Of a stretch of 64,000 bases of DNA, positions 19,377 to 28,863 are shown piece by piece. A program made the position numbers and the translations under genes. This DNA is from Pelagibaculum spongiae (GTDB lineage Bacteria; Pseudomonadota; Gammaproteobacteria; Enterobacterales; Pelagibaculaceae): the NCBI RefSeq assembly GCF_003097315.1, contig NZ_QDDL01000007.1, positions 124,001 through 188,000 of the forward strand. Reading direction: 5' to 3'. The notes under the pieces were generated by a model, which was given only the letters and a program-made list of their open reading frames with translations, made no database searches and was not told where the DNA came from. The first letter of the stretch is position 1. Each line of letters starts with the position of its first letter.

Positions 19377-20354
19377 TCAAATTCCATTGAAAAAATCATT
19401 ATTTTCAGAAGAGTAGAAAACATTTGAAATTAAATCATTACAAACAAATACATTCATAGAGCTCTCTATTTTTGAAAATACATAAATTTGGCACTCATCG
19501 TTCAATGGAACAATTTTACTGAATTTTAAGCCACTACCATAAAGCGACGACACTGCAATTTCTTCTAATGTCAACTCACTGTTCTTCACCCATCTTTCCA
19601 GAGATTCGACTGAAGCAGTTGAAAAATATAATTTTTCTATCAAACTACTTAGCTTGGCATCACCTTGCTCAATCAAATCAACAATCTCACCATTGACTAA
19701 TGGATCTTTTTTTGTAACAACAACCGAATAATCATTTTTTTGATATTTTTGGCATGAAAAAACACAACCGATTTCAATCAACAGCTTATCATACAAGCCT
19801 AAGAAACTAACATCTTCCTTACTTTCTCTTGCCCTAAAAGCCACTCCTAGAAGAGCCCTAGAAACTACTCCAAGTTGATTTTTGGGGAGTATCTTATACC
19901 TGCCTTGCCCCTCATCAATAACTGAAAAAAACATTAGCGGTTTGATATCGTAACCAATCAACTCCCTTTGAATAAAAATAGATATTTTATTATCATGCTC
20001 CATTATCGATAGTAGTTTTTCAGATCTAATTTTACCTTTCCCGAAGCGCTCTACTGAGATAAAATTTGCAACTTCATCATCTCTGCCATTTATAAAAAAC
20101 TGCCTTACATCATTCCCCTTATAAATCTCTCCCAACACATCACGGTAAAAACTTATTATGTTCTTATAGTGACCGCTATATGTCTCTATTTTTTTACCAT
20201 AAGGCTCTCCTCTGACTTTAATAAAAGCTGCTGTTTGAAAAGCACTTCCTTCAACACTTGCATATACTGGAACATATAAAGTAAGACGATAATTGAGTGC
20301 AACCCCTAGAAAAACCAGAGCAAGAATACTAGATAGCCCAAGTATTATTTTCAT
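19377..20354 (-). CDS. Hypothetical 325-aa exported or membrane-anchored protein
   Basis: The N-terminal hydrophobic segment (MKIILGLSSILALVFLGVALNY) serves as a signal anchor or uncleaved signal. The remainder is mixed alpha/beta without recognisable motifs. Cysteines occur as a close pair (IGCVFSCQK) plus two near the C terminus, compatible with periplasmic disulfides. It is the second gene of the surface operon, 14 bases after the 1471-aa lipoprotein gene and 49 bases before the DsbA-like gene. The family is not recognised. Location and co-transcription suggest a part in assembling or displaying the surface proteins, but that is inference. Confidence 0.7.
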   Translation of the reverse strand: MKIILGLSSILALVFLGVALNYRLTLYVPVYASVEGSAFQTAAFIKVRGEPYGKKIETYSGHYKNIISFYRDVLGEIYKGNDVRQFFINGRDDEVANFISVERFGKGKIRSEKLLSIMEHDNKISIFIQRELIGYDIKPLMFFSVIDEGQGRYKILPKNQLGVVSRALLGVAFRARESKEDVSFLGLYDKLLIEIGCVFSCQKYQKNDYSVVVTKKDPLVNGEIVDLIEQGDAKLSSLIEKLYFSTASVESLERWVKNSELTLEEIAVSSLYGSGLKFSKIVPLNDECQIYVFSKIESSMNVFVCNDLISNVFYSSENNDFFNGI

Positions 20355-20368
20355 TAACTTTACCTCTC

Positions 20369-23300
20369 TTATAAAAAGTATGGCCCAAATGGAATCGTAA
20401 TTGGAACATCCCTTAACTTCCCTGTCGCGCCTGAAGTCACAATAAATTTCAAATCTAAAGTCACTCCTTTCCAGTCAAAATTAACACCACTAGGTGCGCC
20501 ACATTCTTTTCCATTGGTTGAGTATTTCCAAGAAAAGTTTACCGCTGCAGCAAGTTCAACTCCTGCTAGCCCACACTTATCAGCATCAGGAACGAAAACC
20601 CCTCCTGTTCTTATACATCCAAGAGCGCTGACATCACCTTTAGCGCCCAAACCAAGAACAACTCCTAAATCAGCAAAAACACAATTATTCGACTCATTGC
20701 AAGAGCTATCTCTTCTTCCTAAAATCCCACTTATTCCTGCACCAACAGCTGGGCCCAGCGAAGCCACAGCTGAAACATCAATTTTGACATAACCAACAAA
20801 ACCTAGGTCTACTCCAAGATCTTTTTGGTTTAAATAAAAAGGAGGCAACACATCCAATGACGCAGATATTCCTGCACTAACCTCAAGGGAATCTTCAGCT
20901 TCACCTGCATCTTGCTTACCTTTGTCTTCTGAGCAACATTCTCTTTCTTTTCTTTTATGCTTAAGTTTATTTACTGGTGCAACCTTAATTTTTACACGCG
21001 GCAACTTCTTGAGTTTCTTATTTAGAGAATCTATAGCTCCCACTGGAATTTCTAAATTTAAGGTTGATCCACTTGCCACACGCCACTTTGTATCGACAGC
21101 AATATCAATAGCCTCTCCTCCTTGGCATTCTCTGCATTTGTTTCCTTCGACCAATTTACCATCTCTATATTTTTTTTCTTCCGGAACGTTTTTACCATCT
21201 TCTGAACATGAATAAGTTATTTCCTTGCACTCTTCCTTTTCAGAAAATTTGTGCTGACCAGGGCTATTTTCCCAACCTTTATCATTACATGCAGGGGCTC
21301 GGCAGTCAGTTAAATCATTATCTGGCAAGTTTGCTGATTCATTCTCGTATTCATTTTTTTCATCACAAAATAGCACCTTGCAATCATCTGGCTTCTGGAA
21401 TTCATCTCCCTTAGGCCGATGAGAACTATCTTCTACAGAAATCCCCCTCTCGCATTTACGACATTCTTCACTTGGAACTTCACTGTCATCATGAGCAGGA
21501 GGGCCTATGCAGGTTTTATCTACACAATCATTGGGATCATCTGCTGCCGAACCATCAATTGGCTCATCTGACAAATCTTCTTCATACTTAAGCTGCTTAT
21601 TCTTACAAGTTGGAATTTGACAATCGCCTTGCTCATCAGCTGGCTTATCATCATTATCTTCTAGATTATCTTCTGGGCTGTCACCACATAGCTCAAGCTG
21701 ACAATTATCGGGTATTTGATTGGATTTTAACTTACCTTTTATCAGCTTGGGCTCACTACAAGCACATGCACCAGGAATCTTTGATCTCTGATAACACTCT
21801 GTACCGTTGCATTGTTCATAGCATTTATCATCCGGTGGTGGTGGCGCGCCACCCCAACCGGAATGACGAATACCATGCCCTAAGCGTGATGTTATTTTTG
21901 CTCCATCATCTGACACAACACCTGGACCAATACTGACCCACTCCATTAAATCATGATCAAAAGAAAACATTTCCATTTCTTCACCAGGTGTACCACCAAA
22001 GCTATTTGGCAATGAGACACGGGCTGGTGGATCGAAGTGAATCCCTGCAGGCTGTAAAGTCCATGCAACCTCAAATGCACTGCCATTGGGCGCTGGCATG
22101 GGCACCTTGTCAGACTGCACCTGAGTAAACATCACCCGGCCTGTTTTTCTGCCATCAGGGAAAGTCATAGAATTAGCAGGAATAATAACTTCCGCCCCCT
22201 CTACATTGCGCATAGGGATTATGATATCTCTATCACCACCTGCTATTTTTCCTCCGTCATAATCCACTTCGGGGAAATAAATCGGCATTTCAACAGTGTT
22301 ATCCTTACCGGAGATAGTCACTAGCTCAAACATCAGGTGGGGCCATTCGCCTTCCCTACTAGTAGTACTTCCGTCAAGCACCAGATGCACTGTGCCTACA
22401 GGTGCTTTATCAAATAAGAACATTCCCTGCGCATCAGTAATCGTTTCACGGGTATTAAAAAAGTTACCCATTATTTTTACTTCTACATCCGGCAATGGCT
22501 GATTACTATTATCTAAAACCAAACCGGATATTTTTGTTTCTTCAATTGCACCAGGGCGTGAATTATTTGCAACAAATGTAGTATTTAATTCAGGCATACC
22601 TACGACACTGGCTAAAACTAGCTGCGAGTCAAAGCCAAGGCTTTCAAGTGTTGAACCTAAAACTAGACCCTGAATCGCATTACCATCAAAATCTGATGAA
22701 ACAGTTATAGATGTAGATTTACTTCCATCATTAGCCAAAAAGTGCCCGCCGCCCGATTCAACTTCAAACATAACGTCCACACCTTGCAAAGGATTTCCGT
22801 TATTATCTGTGACTCGTGCAATAAGCGGCTCTGGCAATAAACTACCCATCATTCCCGTTTGGCGCCCTCCACGGGCAACGCTTAGTTTTGCAGGTAATAA
22901 CGGATGGGCTGAAGCAGAAAAAACCATTTTCCCAGGAAAACCTATTGCACTTACTGTTACCTGATGGTTGCCCGCACCACTGCGCTTACCTAACTGATAA
23001 TCTGCTTGAATAATCCCTTGCTCATTCGACAGCAATACCATGGTGCGAGATATACGATTACCTGAAACGATCGCACCATCACCTTCACTAATTTTGAAAG
23101 TTGCAGCACGACTCGCTATAGGGAGGTTATTACGATCAACTAATTTAACAGACAAAGGGTGAGATAGGATTTCCCCTACTTGAGCTTGCTGATTATTACC
23201 ACCAAGCTCGATGATTTTTTGTCCTGCTTGCTTTAGATAAATGACTTTTCTTTGGATAATTTTGCTATTTCCGCGCGGATCAGTTGCTTGAATATTTAAC

Positions 23301-24784
23301 ACATTCAAACCTGGTCTTAACGAATAATTTGCAAGCTCAAAACTACGATTAATTACTTCAATTGATATACCATTTACTGTAACAGTAGGTGCTTGATTTA
23401 CACTTAAATTCGAACGCAAATCATCTAAACTGCCTGCAATTGTAATAGCCGGAGAAGTTGTAACCATGCCATCGGCAACACTTGATATAATAATTTCCGG
23501 GGGAGTCGTATCAAGAATAATATTTTTAGTGGCATTCGCAGAGCGTGGACCACTCAGAGTCTGGTACCGACCAACAGCTGTGATTTTATTTGCACCTTCT
23601 CGCAACTCAATTGTTGCAGAAAACACTTCTCCATCAATAACAGCCTGTTGATCTTCAACGCGAATACTGTCTATATCGCCCACTATACTGCCCGACACAA
23701 CCACCTGTGTATCACGAGTAACGAAGCCACTAACAGGGCTATCAATTATGATTTGAGCTTCTAATAAAAACTTGTCAGGATCCTCAGGATAATCATCCTG
23801 CTCATTTTTGACTCCATCCCCATCTTTATCCTCATCAAATACATCTGGGATTTTATCCCCATCAATGTCGGGCGGTGTGTCATTAGCATTTTTTTCATCA
23901 TTACCTAACTGCAATTCCACATCATTGCTAAATCCATCACCATCAATATCATCGTCACTGTTATCTCCAAGACCATCATTATCTAGATCTGAGCTTTCAC
24001 TACGATCATCAGGAAATACATCTTGATCATTTTCAACCCCATCACCATCACGATCTTGATCGATTACATCAGGCAGTCCATCTCCATCACTATCAATGGG
24101 AGCTTGACTAGCGTCATCTGGATTAGTACCTAACTGCTCTTCAAAGACATTGCTAATACCATCCCCGTCCCGATCCTCATCTATTGCATCAGGCTTAAAA
24201 TCTCCATCTAAATCAGGTGGCGTAATGTTTTTTTCGTTTGCATCACCACCATGCTGTTCTTCATCGCTATTGCTGTAGCCATCTCCATCTCTATCTAGGT
24301 CCGAATTATCACCTACACCATCCCTATCCAGATCACTTTGTTCATCGGGATCATCAGGAAATGCATCCTCATCATCAGGCGTGCCATCACCATCACGATC
24401 TGAGATTGTAGGTACAAGGAACAAAGTGACTTTAAGATCTTTTTCAAGCGTCAATTGACACTCAGACAGGTTGGAGCACTCAGGAATAGACCAATGCGAA
24501 ATAACAAACCCATCCAATAGAGACTGGGTTGTAATTGTCAATTCACTCTTAGCATCATATTGGGCACAAAACACCGCAGCAGGTTCTGCAGCAGGTTCTG
24601 CAGCAGGTTCTGCAGCAGGTTCTGCAGCAGGTTCTGCAGCAGGTTCACAGTCTTCACCGAGAGGCGTCACAGTAACTATTACTGGCCGCTCTTCTCCTGG
24701 GTAATCCAGAAACACTTCAAGCTTAGATTTACAACCAAGAAGCAGTGAGAAACAAAGAATTAGGGCAAAATTCCGAAACAGCAT
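20369..24784 (-). CDS. 1471-aa surface lipoprotein with TSP3 repeats and Cys-rich repeat region
   Basis: First gene of the surface operon. Lipobox LLGC at the N terminus predicts lipid anchoring. By approximate residue: six EPAA tetrapeptides at 47-70; acidic TSP3-type calcium-loop repeats at 128-335; Big/Ig-like domains at 345-740, including two invasin-like Big1 types; a carboxypeptidase-regulatory-like domain at 745-800; a ZU5-like beta region at about 830-985; then a region (987-1222) with about 21 Cys, mostly as repeated D/N-C-x(3-5)-C pairs spaced 20-35 residues apart; and a beta-rich C terminus with many Gly/Ala. Similar mosaic proteins occur as surface adhesins and matrix proteins. 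The Cys pairs suggest dependence on the co-encoded DsbA-like protein. Exact function unknown. Confidence 0.85.
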   Translation of the reverse strand: MLFRNFALILCFSLLLGCKSKLEVFLDYPGEERPVIVTVTPLGEDCEPAAEPAAEPAAEPAAEPAAEPAAVFCAQYDAKSELTITTQSLLDGFVISHWSIPECSNLSECQLTLEKDLKVTLFLVPTISDRDGDGTPDDEDAFPDDPDEQSDLDRDGVGDNSDLDRDGDGYSNSDEEQHGGDANEKNITPPDLDGDFKPDAIDEDRDGDGISNVFEEQLGTNPDDASQAPIDSDGDGLPDVIDQDRDGDGVENDQDVFPDDRSESSDLDNDGLGDNSDDDIDGDGFSNDVELQLGNDEKNANDTPPDIDGDKIPDVFDEDKDGDGVKNEQDDYPEDPDKFLLEAQIIIDSPVSGFVTRDTQVVVSGSIVGDIDSIRVEDQQAVIDGEVFSATIELREGANKITAVGRYQTLSGPRSANATKNIILDTTPPEIIISSVADGMVTTSPAITIAGSLDDLRSNLSVNQAPTVTVNGISIEVINRSFELANYSLRPGLNVLNIQATDPRGNSKIIQRKVIYLKQAGQKIIELGGNNQQAQVGEILSHPLSVKLVDRNNLPIASRAATFKISEGDGAIVSGNRISRTMVLLSNEQGIIQADYQLGKRSGAGNHQVTVSAIGFPGKMVFSASAHPLLPAKLSVARGGRQTGMMGSLLPEPLIARVTDNNGNPLQGVDVMFEVESGGGHFLANDGSKSTSITVSSDFDGNAIQGLVLGSTLESLGFDSQLVLASVVGMPELNTTFVANNSRPGAIEETKISGLVLDNSNQPLPDVEVKIMGNFFNTRETITDAQGMFLFDKAPVGTVHLVLDGSTTSREGEWPHLMFELVTISGKDNTVEMPIYFPEVDYDGGKIAGGDRDIIIPMRNVEGAEVIIPANSMTFPDGRKTGRVMFTQVQSDKVPMPAPNGSAFEVAWTLQPAGIHFDPPARVSLPNSFGGTPGEEMEMFSFDHDLMEWVSIGPGVVSDDGAKITSRLGHGIRHSGWGGAPPPPDDKCYEQCNGTECYQRSKIPGACACSEPKLIKGKLKSNQIPDNCQLELCGDSPEDNLEDNDDKPADEQGDCQIPTCKNKQLKYEEDLSDEPIDGSAADDPNDCVDKTCIGPPAHDDSEVPSEECRKCERGISVEDSSHRPKGDEFQKPDDCKVLFCDEKNEYENESANLPDNDLTDCRAPACNDKGWENSPGQHKFSEKEECKEITYSCSEDGKNVPEEKKYRDGKLVEGNKCRECQGGEAIDIAVDTKWRVASGSTLNLEIPVGAIDSLNKKLKKLPRVKIKVAPVNKLKHKRKERECCSEDKGKQDAGEAEDSLEVSAGISASLDVLPPFYLNQKDLGVDLGFVGYVKIDVSAVASLGPAVGAGISGILGRRDSSCNESNNCVFADLGVVLGLGAKGDVSALGCIRTGGVFVPDADKCGLAGVELAAAVNFSWKYSTNGKECGAPSGVNFDWKGVTLDLKFIVTSGATGKLRDVPITIPFGPYFL
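24576..24647 (-). repeat. 12-bp minisatellite, six copies (EPAA codons)
   Basis: Six tandem 12-base units (plus strand GCAGCAGGTTCT), the last differing at one base, inside the 1471-aa lipoprotein gene. Each encodes Glu-Pro-Ala-Ala. The unit is a multiple of three, so slippage would change stalk length without breaking the frame. The repeats place the Ig/TSP3 region away from the lipid anchor. Confidence 0.95.
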
Positions 24785-25230
24785 AGAAGGCCGCCATCCT
24801 TGACTTTTTTGTTATTATTTTCAGAAAAGATTATCACAAAATGTGCACAAGTAAAATTTTTTTTGCCGAAAAGTCCTCGTTTAGTATTGGTTAAATTTCA
24901 ACGCTTAGCCATTGATCAAATGATTAGATGGGGATTTCTTATGCTGGGTAGTCGCCCCATAGCCTGCAGTCAAAATAACCAACACTTAAAAAACTAGAGA
25001 CAGCTAATTTTTTGCAGCAATTCAGCCGACACTTATCTTGGGTAAATTTCATCAGGAAAAACCATTAAAAAAATGCTTCTCCCGCATATAAAAAATCAAC
25101 ATTGATAATATTAATGTTTGACAGTAGCTTAATGTTCACCAGCTATTGATTTCAAGAACGCAACCATTCAACACCATTTAGTATAAAAATGCTTGACAGG
25201 TTTTTTTGGTATTTTCCAAATGCTCATTCC
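24785..25230. other. Upstream region of the surface operon, no gene seen
   Basis: AT-rich spacer between the operon start and the ISAs1 remnant. On the minus strand a GATAAT -10-like hexamer lies at 24830-24835, about 46 bases before the ATG, but no good -35 hexamer sits at 16-18 bp. A purine-rich AAGGATGG precedes the start of the lipoprotein gene. The operon promoter is probably here but cannot be fixed by eye. No coding signal is visible in the remainder. Confidence 0.4.
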
Positions 25231-26017
25231 CAGGGCAAACGCATGAAAAAATGTTAGAATACAGACGTTTTTAATCTTAGAGTTTAGCTATGCCACCTAC
25301 TGCTCTCAATTACTTTTCAGATATCGAAGATCCTCGCCAAAAAGGTAAGGTCACGCATTCCTTAGATAAAATTCTTTTGATCAGCCTTTGCGGCATTCTA
25401 TGCGGTGCAGATGACTGGGAAACTATTGAAACATTTGCTGAAAATAAACAAGCATGGCTTGGTCAGTTTGTTGATATGAGAGATGGTGTTCCCAGTCACG
25501 ATCCCCTTGGGAGAGTATTCTCAATAATACGACCAGAGCAATTCACTCAATGTTTTATTGAATGGGTTCAGAGCTTTATTGAGCAACGCAAAGATGTGGA
25601 TGAAGAAACATTATCTGTCACTGCACTCGATGGAAAAATAGCTCGAAGAAGCCACGACAAAACAAATAGCAAGGGTGCCATGCACATGATGAATGCTTGG
25701 TGTTGCGCCAATCAGCTCGTTCTGGAGCAACTGGTGGTAGATAAAAAAACTAACGGAATCACCGCATTTCCTGACTTGCTAAAATTGATCGATGCACAGG
25801 GCAGTATCATTACTACTGATGCATTAAATTGCCAAAAATATATCACTAAAGCGTGCATTGAAGCAGGCGCAGATTATTTGCTGGCAGTAAAAGGCAATCA
25901 TCCTATCTTGCATGAATATGTTTCTTATTATTTTGAAAAAAAAACCTAAAGTTACCAGCGTCCCCAAATTGACTTCTTTGAAAGCAATGAAAAGAATCGT
26001 AATCGGCATGAAATTAC
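25231..26017 (+). mobile_element. Truncated ISAs1-family insertion sequence
   Basis: Left end CAGGGCAAACGC at 25231 matches the family's usual terminal sequence and lies 59 bases before the transposase ATG. No matching right end (a reverse complement of that sequence) is found downstream, and the coding homology stops near 26017 where another transposase remnant begins. The element is therefore truncated on the right and should not be autonomous. Confidence 0.7.
25290..26017 (+). pseudogene. ISAs1-family transposase, N-terminal part, frameshifted
   Basis: ATG at 25290. The first 219 codons are a clear ISAs1-family transposase N terminus (YFSDIEDPRQKGKVTHSL, LISLCGILCGADDWE) continuing into the DDE catalytic domain (TALDGKIARRS; then ADYLLAVKGNHP). 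Full-length members have about 370-380 residues. A shift in the A9 run near 25940 ends the frame at FEKKT. Homology resumes in another frame as QIDFFESNEKNRNRHE and then stops. Both the frameshift and the loss of the C terminus mark this as a dead copy. Confidence 0.85.
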
Positions 26018-26049
26018 TCTATTTGCATTAATCGCCGGCATTATTGTTA

Positions 26050-26880
26050 CGTAAACGCTTTGCTGGGCTGCGTTTGAGCGCAGAAGCCTTGGCCTGTTTA
26101 AATCCACCAGATTAAGCTGGATTTTCAATAAGGCTAAAATATCATGGCAGTTGATGTTGCAAGCTAGCCTAATCAATATTGTGATGCACTATGATTAAGC
26201 TGGGTTCTTTGATGCTGGATGATACTGACAAAAAACGGGCTAAAAAAACATCACGTATTCCTGGCGCTCATAAAATCAAAGATAAAGCGAGTGGTAATTA
26301 TATTAATGGCCAGCAATTGGTTTTTTTAGTACTGGTAACCGATACCATTACCGTGCCGGTTGGGTTTCGATTTTATGTACCCGATCCAAAATTGTCGGCA
26401 TGGAGAAAACAGAACAAAAAGCTCAAAGATCAGGGTGTCGCTAAGCGCTTAAGGCCTTGCGCTCCCGCACCTGATTACAAAAAACATCCAACGCTACAAA
26501 TGCTTGGACTAGAGATGATCCAACAGTTTACCGAGCAATTTCCTAACATCACAATAAAAAGTGTATTGGCCAACGCGCTTTATGGTATCAGATCTTTTAT
26601 GGATCAAGCAGCGGCGATCACGGGCCAAAATCAAGTGGTGAGTCAGCTACGAGCTAACCAGAAGGTATTAAGCAAAAATTCAAGTGTTTCACTCAGGGAC
26701 TATTTTTTACGCAGCCAAGGTGTTGAACAACCATGGTGATTCGAGATAGAAAAACTGAAAAAGTCACAATGCTGGCAGCAAGATTATATGTAAAAGCACA
26801 TAAAAACGACGATTTGTTGTGGCTCTAAAATATGAAAGTGAAAGGGTTAATAATACCTTAAATTTTATATGGCGCGTGAG
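26050..26880 (+). pseudogene. Decayed IS4-type DDE transposase, N-terminal and central part
   Basis: Coding fragments in three frames. 26075-26190 gives RLSWIFNKAKISWQLMLQ. 26191-26739 gives the main piece with MLDDTDKKRAKK, HKIKDKASGNYINGQQLVFL and VGFRFYVPDPKLSAWRK, then VLANALYGIRSFMDQA, the second catalytic Asp region. 26737-26860 gives RKTEKVTMLAARLYVKAHK and VALKYESE. This matches a group of IS4-superfamily transposases whose next block begins YRYL...DLSW. That next block is absent here but present at 30288. Stops and shifts show it is inactive. Exact IS name not assigned. Confidence 0.7.
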
Positions 26881-27248
26881 TGAGTGAGCAAACCTGTGCA
26901 TAGCAAAAGCTTATAGCGATTGAGTAGCCAGAATTTTGAAAAAACGTCAAATATTATGTAAAGAATTAGGCCTAGAGGACTTAAAATCTTTACAAAATCT
27001 CACTCTATTTCAAATCCAGTGGTATTAATTATTATTGAGTGAATGAGGCAGGGCGAGTGAACTTGCCACCCTTGAGCTAGACGAGTTACTTAATCCACAA
27101 GCGCTATATAAAAAGAACCAAATTTATACGCACACTGCGACATCTGTAGAATGGAACTTACCTTCTGGCATGTAAACAATTCAGTTACAAAGACAATAAC
27201 CCATTGTGATAATGTGTATTTTGTTACCAGAGCCAAGGAAGGAAAAGT
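26881..27248. other. Gene-poor stretch with a possible coding scrap
   Basis: No complete gene is seen. A short plus-strand reading (about 27058-27177: LATLELDELLNPQALYKKNQ...) looks protein-like and ends in TAA, but it has no start and may be a fragment of a lost gene. A GGAAGGAAAAG Shine-Dalgarno-like sequence at its right edge belongs to the next small gene. Confidence 0.35.
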
Positions 27249-27458
27249 ATGACCGCTTACTATGTAAATAAAAACAAACAATCAAATGGTGATCATGAGG
27301 TTCACACAGGCAGCTGTCAGTTTTTACCTTCTCCAGGAAATCGTGACCATCATAGGTGAATATTTTAACTGTGCCGATGAGTCAGTGCAGCTAAGACTAA
27401 GAATTACTCTAATGTTGATGGCTGCTACTTTTGCTGCCGACCATGCCATAAATCCTAG
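27249..27458 (+). pseudogene. Frameshifted small Cys/His protein (YYVNKN...GDHEVH family)
   Basis: ATG 27249 follows a strong AAGGAAGG ribosome site. Frame 1 reads MTAYYVNKNKQSNGDHEVH then TGSCQFLPSPGN and stops at TGA 27357. In the next frame the sequence continues EYFNCADESVQ, and in another AAKTKNYSNVDG, CYFCCRPCHKS, ending TAG 27456-27458. Joined, these make about 65 residues with the pattern of a widespread small protein family of unknown function bearing one early Cys and a CxxCxxxC-H tail. Two single-base shifts would restore it, so it is called a pseudogene. A zinc-binding role is inference from the Cys/His spacing. Confidence 0.55.
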
Positions 27459-27684
27459 TAAAGGAGGCCAGCATTACCTGTACCAATGAGATTATAAGCA
27501 GTGGGCCAATCCCCATCATTTTTCATTCCTTTGTGATGGTACCGAATGGCCTCACTAAGAACTGGTCTGAAAGCGCTTTGGAATTCGATTCTATAGCCCC
27601 CTCAAGATAAACGATGTTATTTTTCCCGTAAAGTGAAGCCACCCCCGCCAACGAATGTCGGTTCCATCGACACATCCAAAAAAC

Positions 27685-27719
27685 ATGTCGAAATTTTTCG
27701 AAAAAATCGACACGTCAGA
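27685..27719 (+). repeat. TCGACA-rich direct repeat, left copy (possible recombination site)
   Basis: ATGTCGA, 14 bases, then ATCGACACGTC. The same two blocks in the same order and orientation, 15 bases apart, occur at 52295-52330. A third related block, ATCGACACATC, lies just left at 27666-27676. The two repeats bracket the small-regulator region and the whole BREX operon (24.6 kb). The opposed TGTCGA and TCGACA blocks would suit a tyrosine recombinase, but no experiment or known site is claimed. Confidence 0.5.
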
Positions 27720-27761
27720 TACTACGGTGAAGGTGCATTATTTTGACATTAACCATTAAAA

Positions 27762-27799
27762 ATCGCCCTAAGGTGCATTTTTTTGCACCTTAGGGTGAT
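27762..27799. terminator. 16-bp stem-loop with T6 loop
   Basis: CCCTAAGGTGCA / TGCACCTTAGGG with a TTTTTT loop. Outer bases extend the stem to 16 bp with one G-T pair. It is strong enough to act as a bidirectional terminator, though the T-run is in the loop. It lies 43 bases right of the left TCGACA repeat, so it could also be an insulating element at the island edge. Confidence 0.5.
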
Positions 27800-28007
27800 T
27801 CTCGAACTCGCCCAATCTAACTGGCGCACCAATTTTATCGAGTCCACCAAATAAAAATTACGGGGTATCTTTTTGCAATGAAAGAATAAGGGCAAACTCC
27901 ATTCATCACGAAAAACCACTACATACCTATTTGGCTTCTTATCTACTAAAAAACAAGCCGAGCTAGCTCAGGCAGTTGTACCTCTTACCGCCCCATGCTT
28001 TCTTTTG

Positions 28008-28220
28008 CTAGTCACTGAGCAGATCTTTTGCTGACACCTCTAAGGCACTAGCTATTTGATACAGCTTTGTAAGAGTAATGTTCTGATCACCCCTCTCGAT
28101 ATACCCCATGTAACTACGATCGATACCAGCAAGCTCAGCCAAAAGCTCTTGAGAGATCTTTTTCTCCTTACGAACTTCACGCACCTTTTCGCCAAAAGCA
28201 ACCAGTTTGGAGTCTTTCAT
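28008..28220 (-). CDS. Xre/Cro-family HTH regulator (70 aa)
   Basis: ATG 28220 (MKDSKLVAFGEKVREVRKEK) is preferred over a TTG five codons upstream. Residues 8-65 form an HTH_3 domain: FGEKVREVRKEKKISQELLA, ELAGIDRSYMGYIERGDQN, then LTKLYQIASALEVSAKDLL. Such single-domain proteins are DNA-binding repressors in mobile islands. It is divergent from the 151-aa gene at 28337, and the 116-base gap between them probably holds overlapping promoters and its operator. Confidence 0.9.
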   Translation of the reverse strand: MKDSKLVAFGEKVREVRKEKKISQELLAELAGIDRSYMGYIERGDQNITLTKLYQIASALEVSAKDLLSD

Positions 28221-28336
28221 GACAATTCCGCTCAAAAGTCAGAACTATCACCAACCAACGCATATATGACCACGGGATATATTGCTCATTTTGATCTAAG
28301 CTTACATTTCTCTTTCTGATTTAGGCGAGAAGGTCT

Positions 28337-28792
28337 ATGCCTAGAAAGCAAAAAACTGACCCATTAGAAAAAATCCTTAACTATCCAGGTGTCACTCATA
28401 AAAAAATTAACCAATGCAAATATCTAATACAGCTTTATACAGATCGATGGTACCTCTGGCCTCGCACAGGAAGGTTTAAGCACCTCTATAGTGACGACTC
28501 AGAATCAGAAGTCTTTTTTTGTAAATTAAATAATTTTTATCATCGCTTCATGACCGCGAAGTTCAAACCACCAAAGAACTTTGGTAAAGAATGGCAGACT
28601 CATGAAGAGGATTTGATTTTTGATTTGATCAACGAAGATTTTACCATGCAACAAATCGCCGATGAGTTAGAGCGCCATACAGCTAGTGTCGCCACACGCC
28701 TTGATTCGCTCTTAACAGGACCAGCCTCATTAACAGATTTAACAGACGAAGAATTCAACATACCAGTGAAGGATCTTCTTGGGTGGGACTGA
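28337..28792 (+). CDS. Hypothetical 151-aa protein with HTH/SANT-like C terminus
   Basis: ATG 28337 is preceded by GAGAAGGT. The N-terminal half is basic and aromatic (YTDRWYLWPRTGRFKHL). Residues about 90-130 (EWQTHEEDLIFDLINEDFTM, then QQIADELERHTASVATRLDSL) have the spacing of a Myb/SANT-like or recombinase-type helix-turn-helix. It is divergently transcribed from the Xre regulator, so the two may regulate a common promoter. The family is not recognised. DNA binding is inferred from the helical pattern only. Confidence 0.6.
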   Translation: MPRKQKTDPLEKILNYPGVTHKKINQCKYLIQLYTDRWYLWPRTGRFKHLYSDDSESEVFFCKLNNFYHRFMTAKFKPPKNFGKEWQTHEEDLIFDLINEDFTMQQIADELERHTASVATRLDSLLTGPASLTDLTDEEFNIPVKDLLGWD

Positions 28793-28863
28793 GTTATATG
28801 CATTGCCTCATAAAGCTCGTTATGAAAAATGACATTTTAATGCTGCTTTGATGATGGCTTGCA

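Noticed and set aside
24820-24860. CRP-like site (TGTGA half-site) in the surface-operon promoter region
   Set aside because: Only one half-site is convincing. The other half does not match, so no regulator is claimed.
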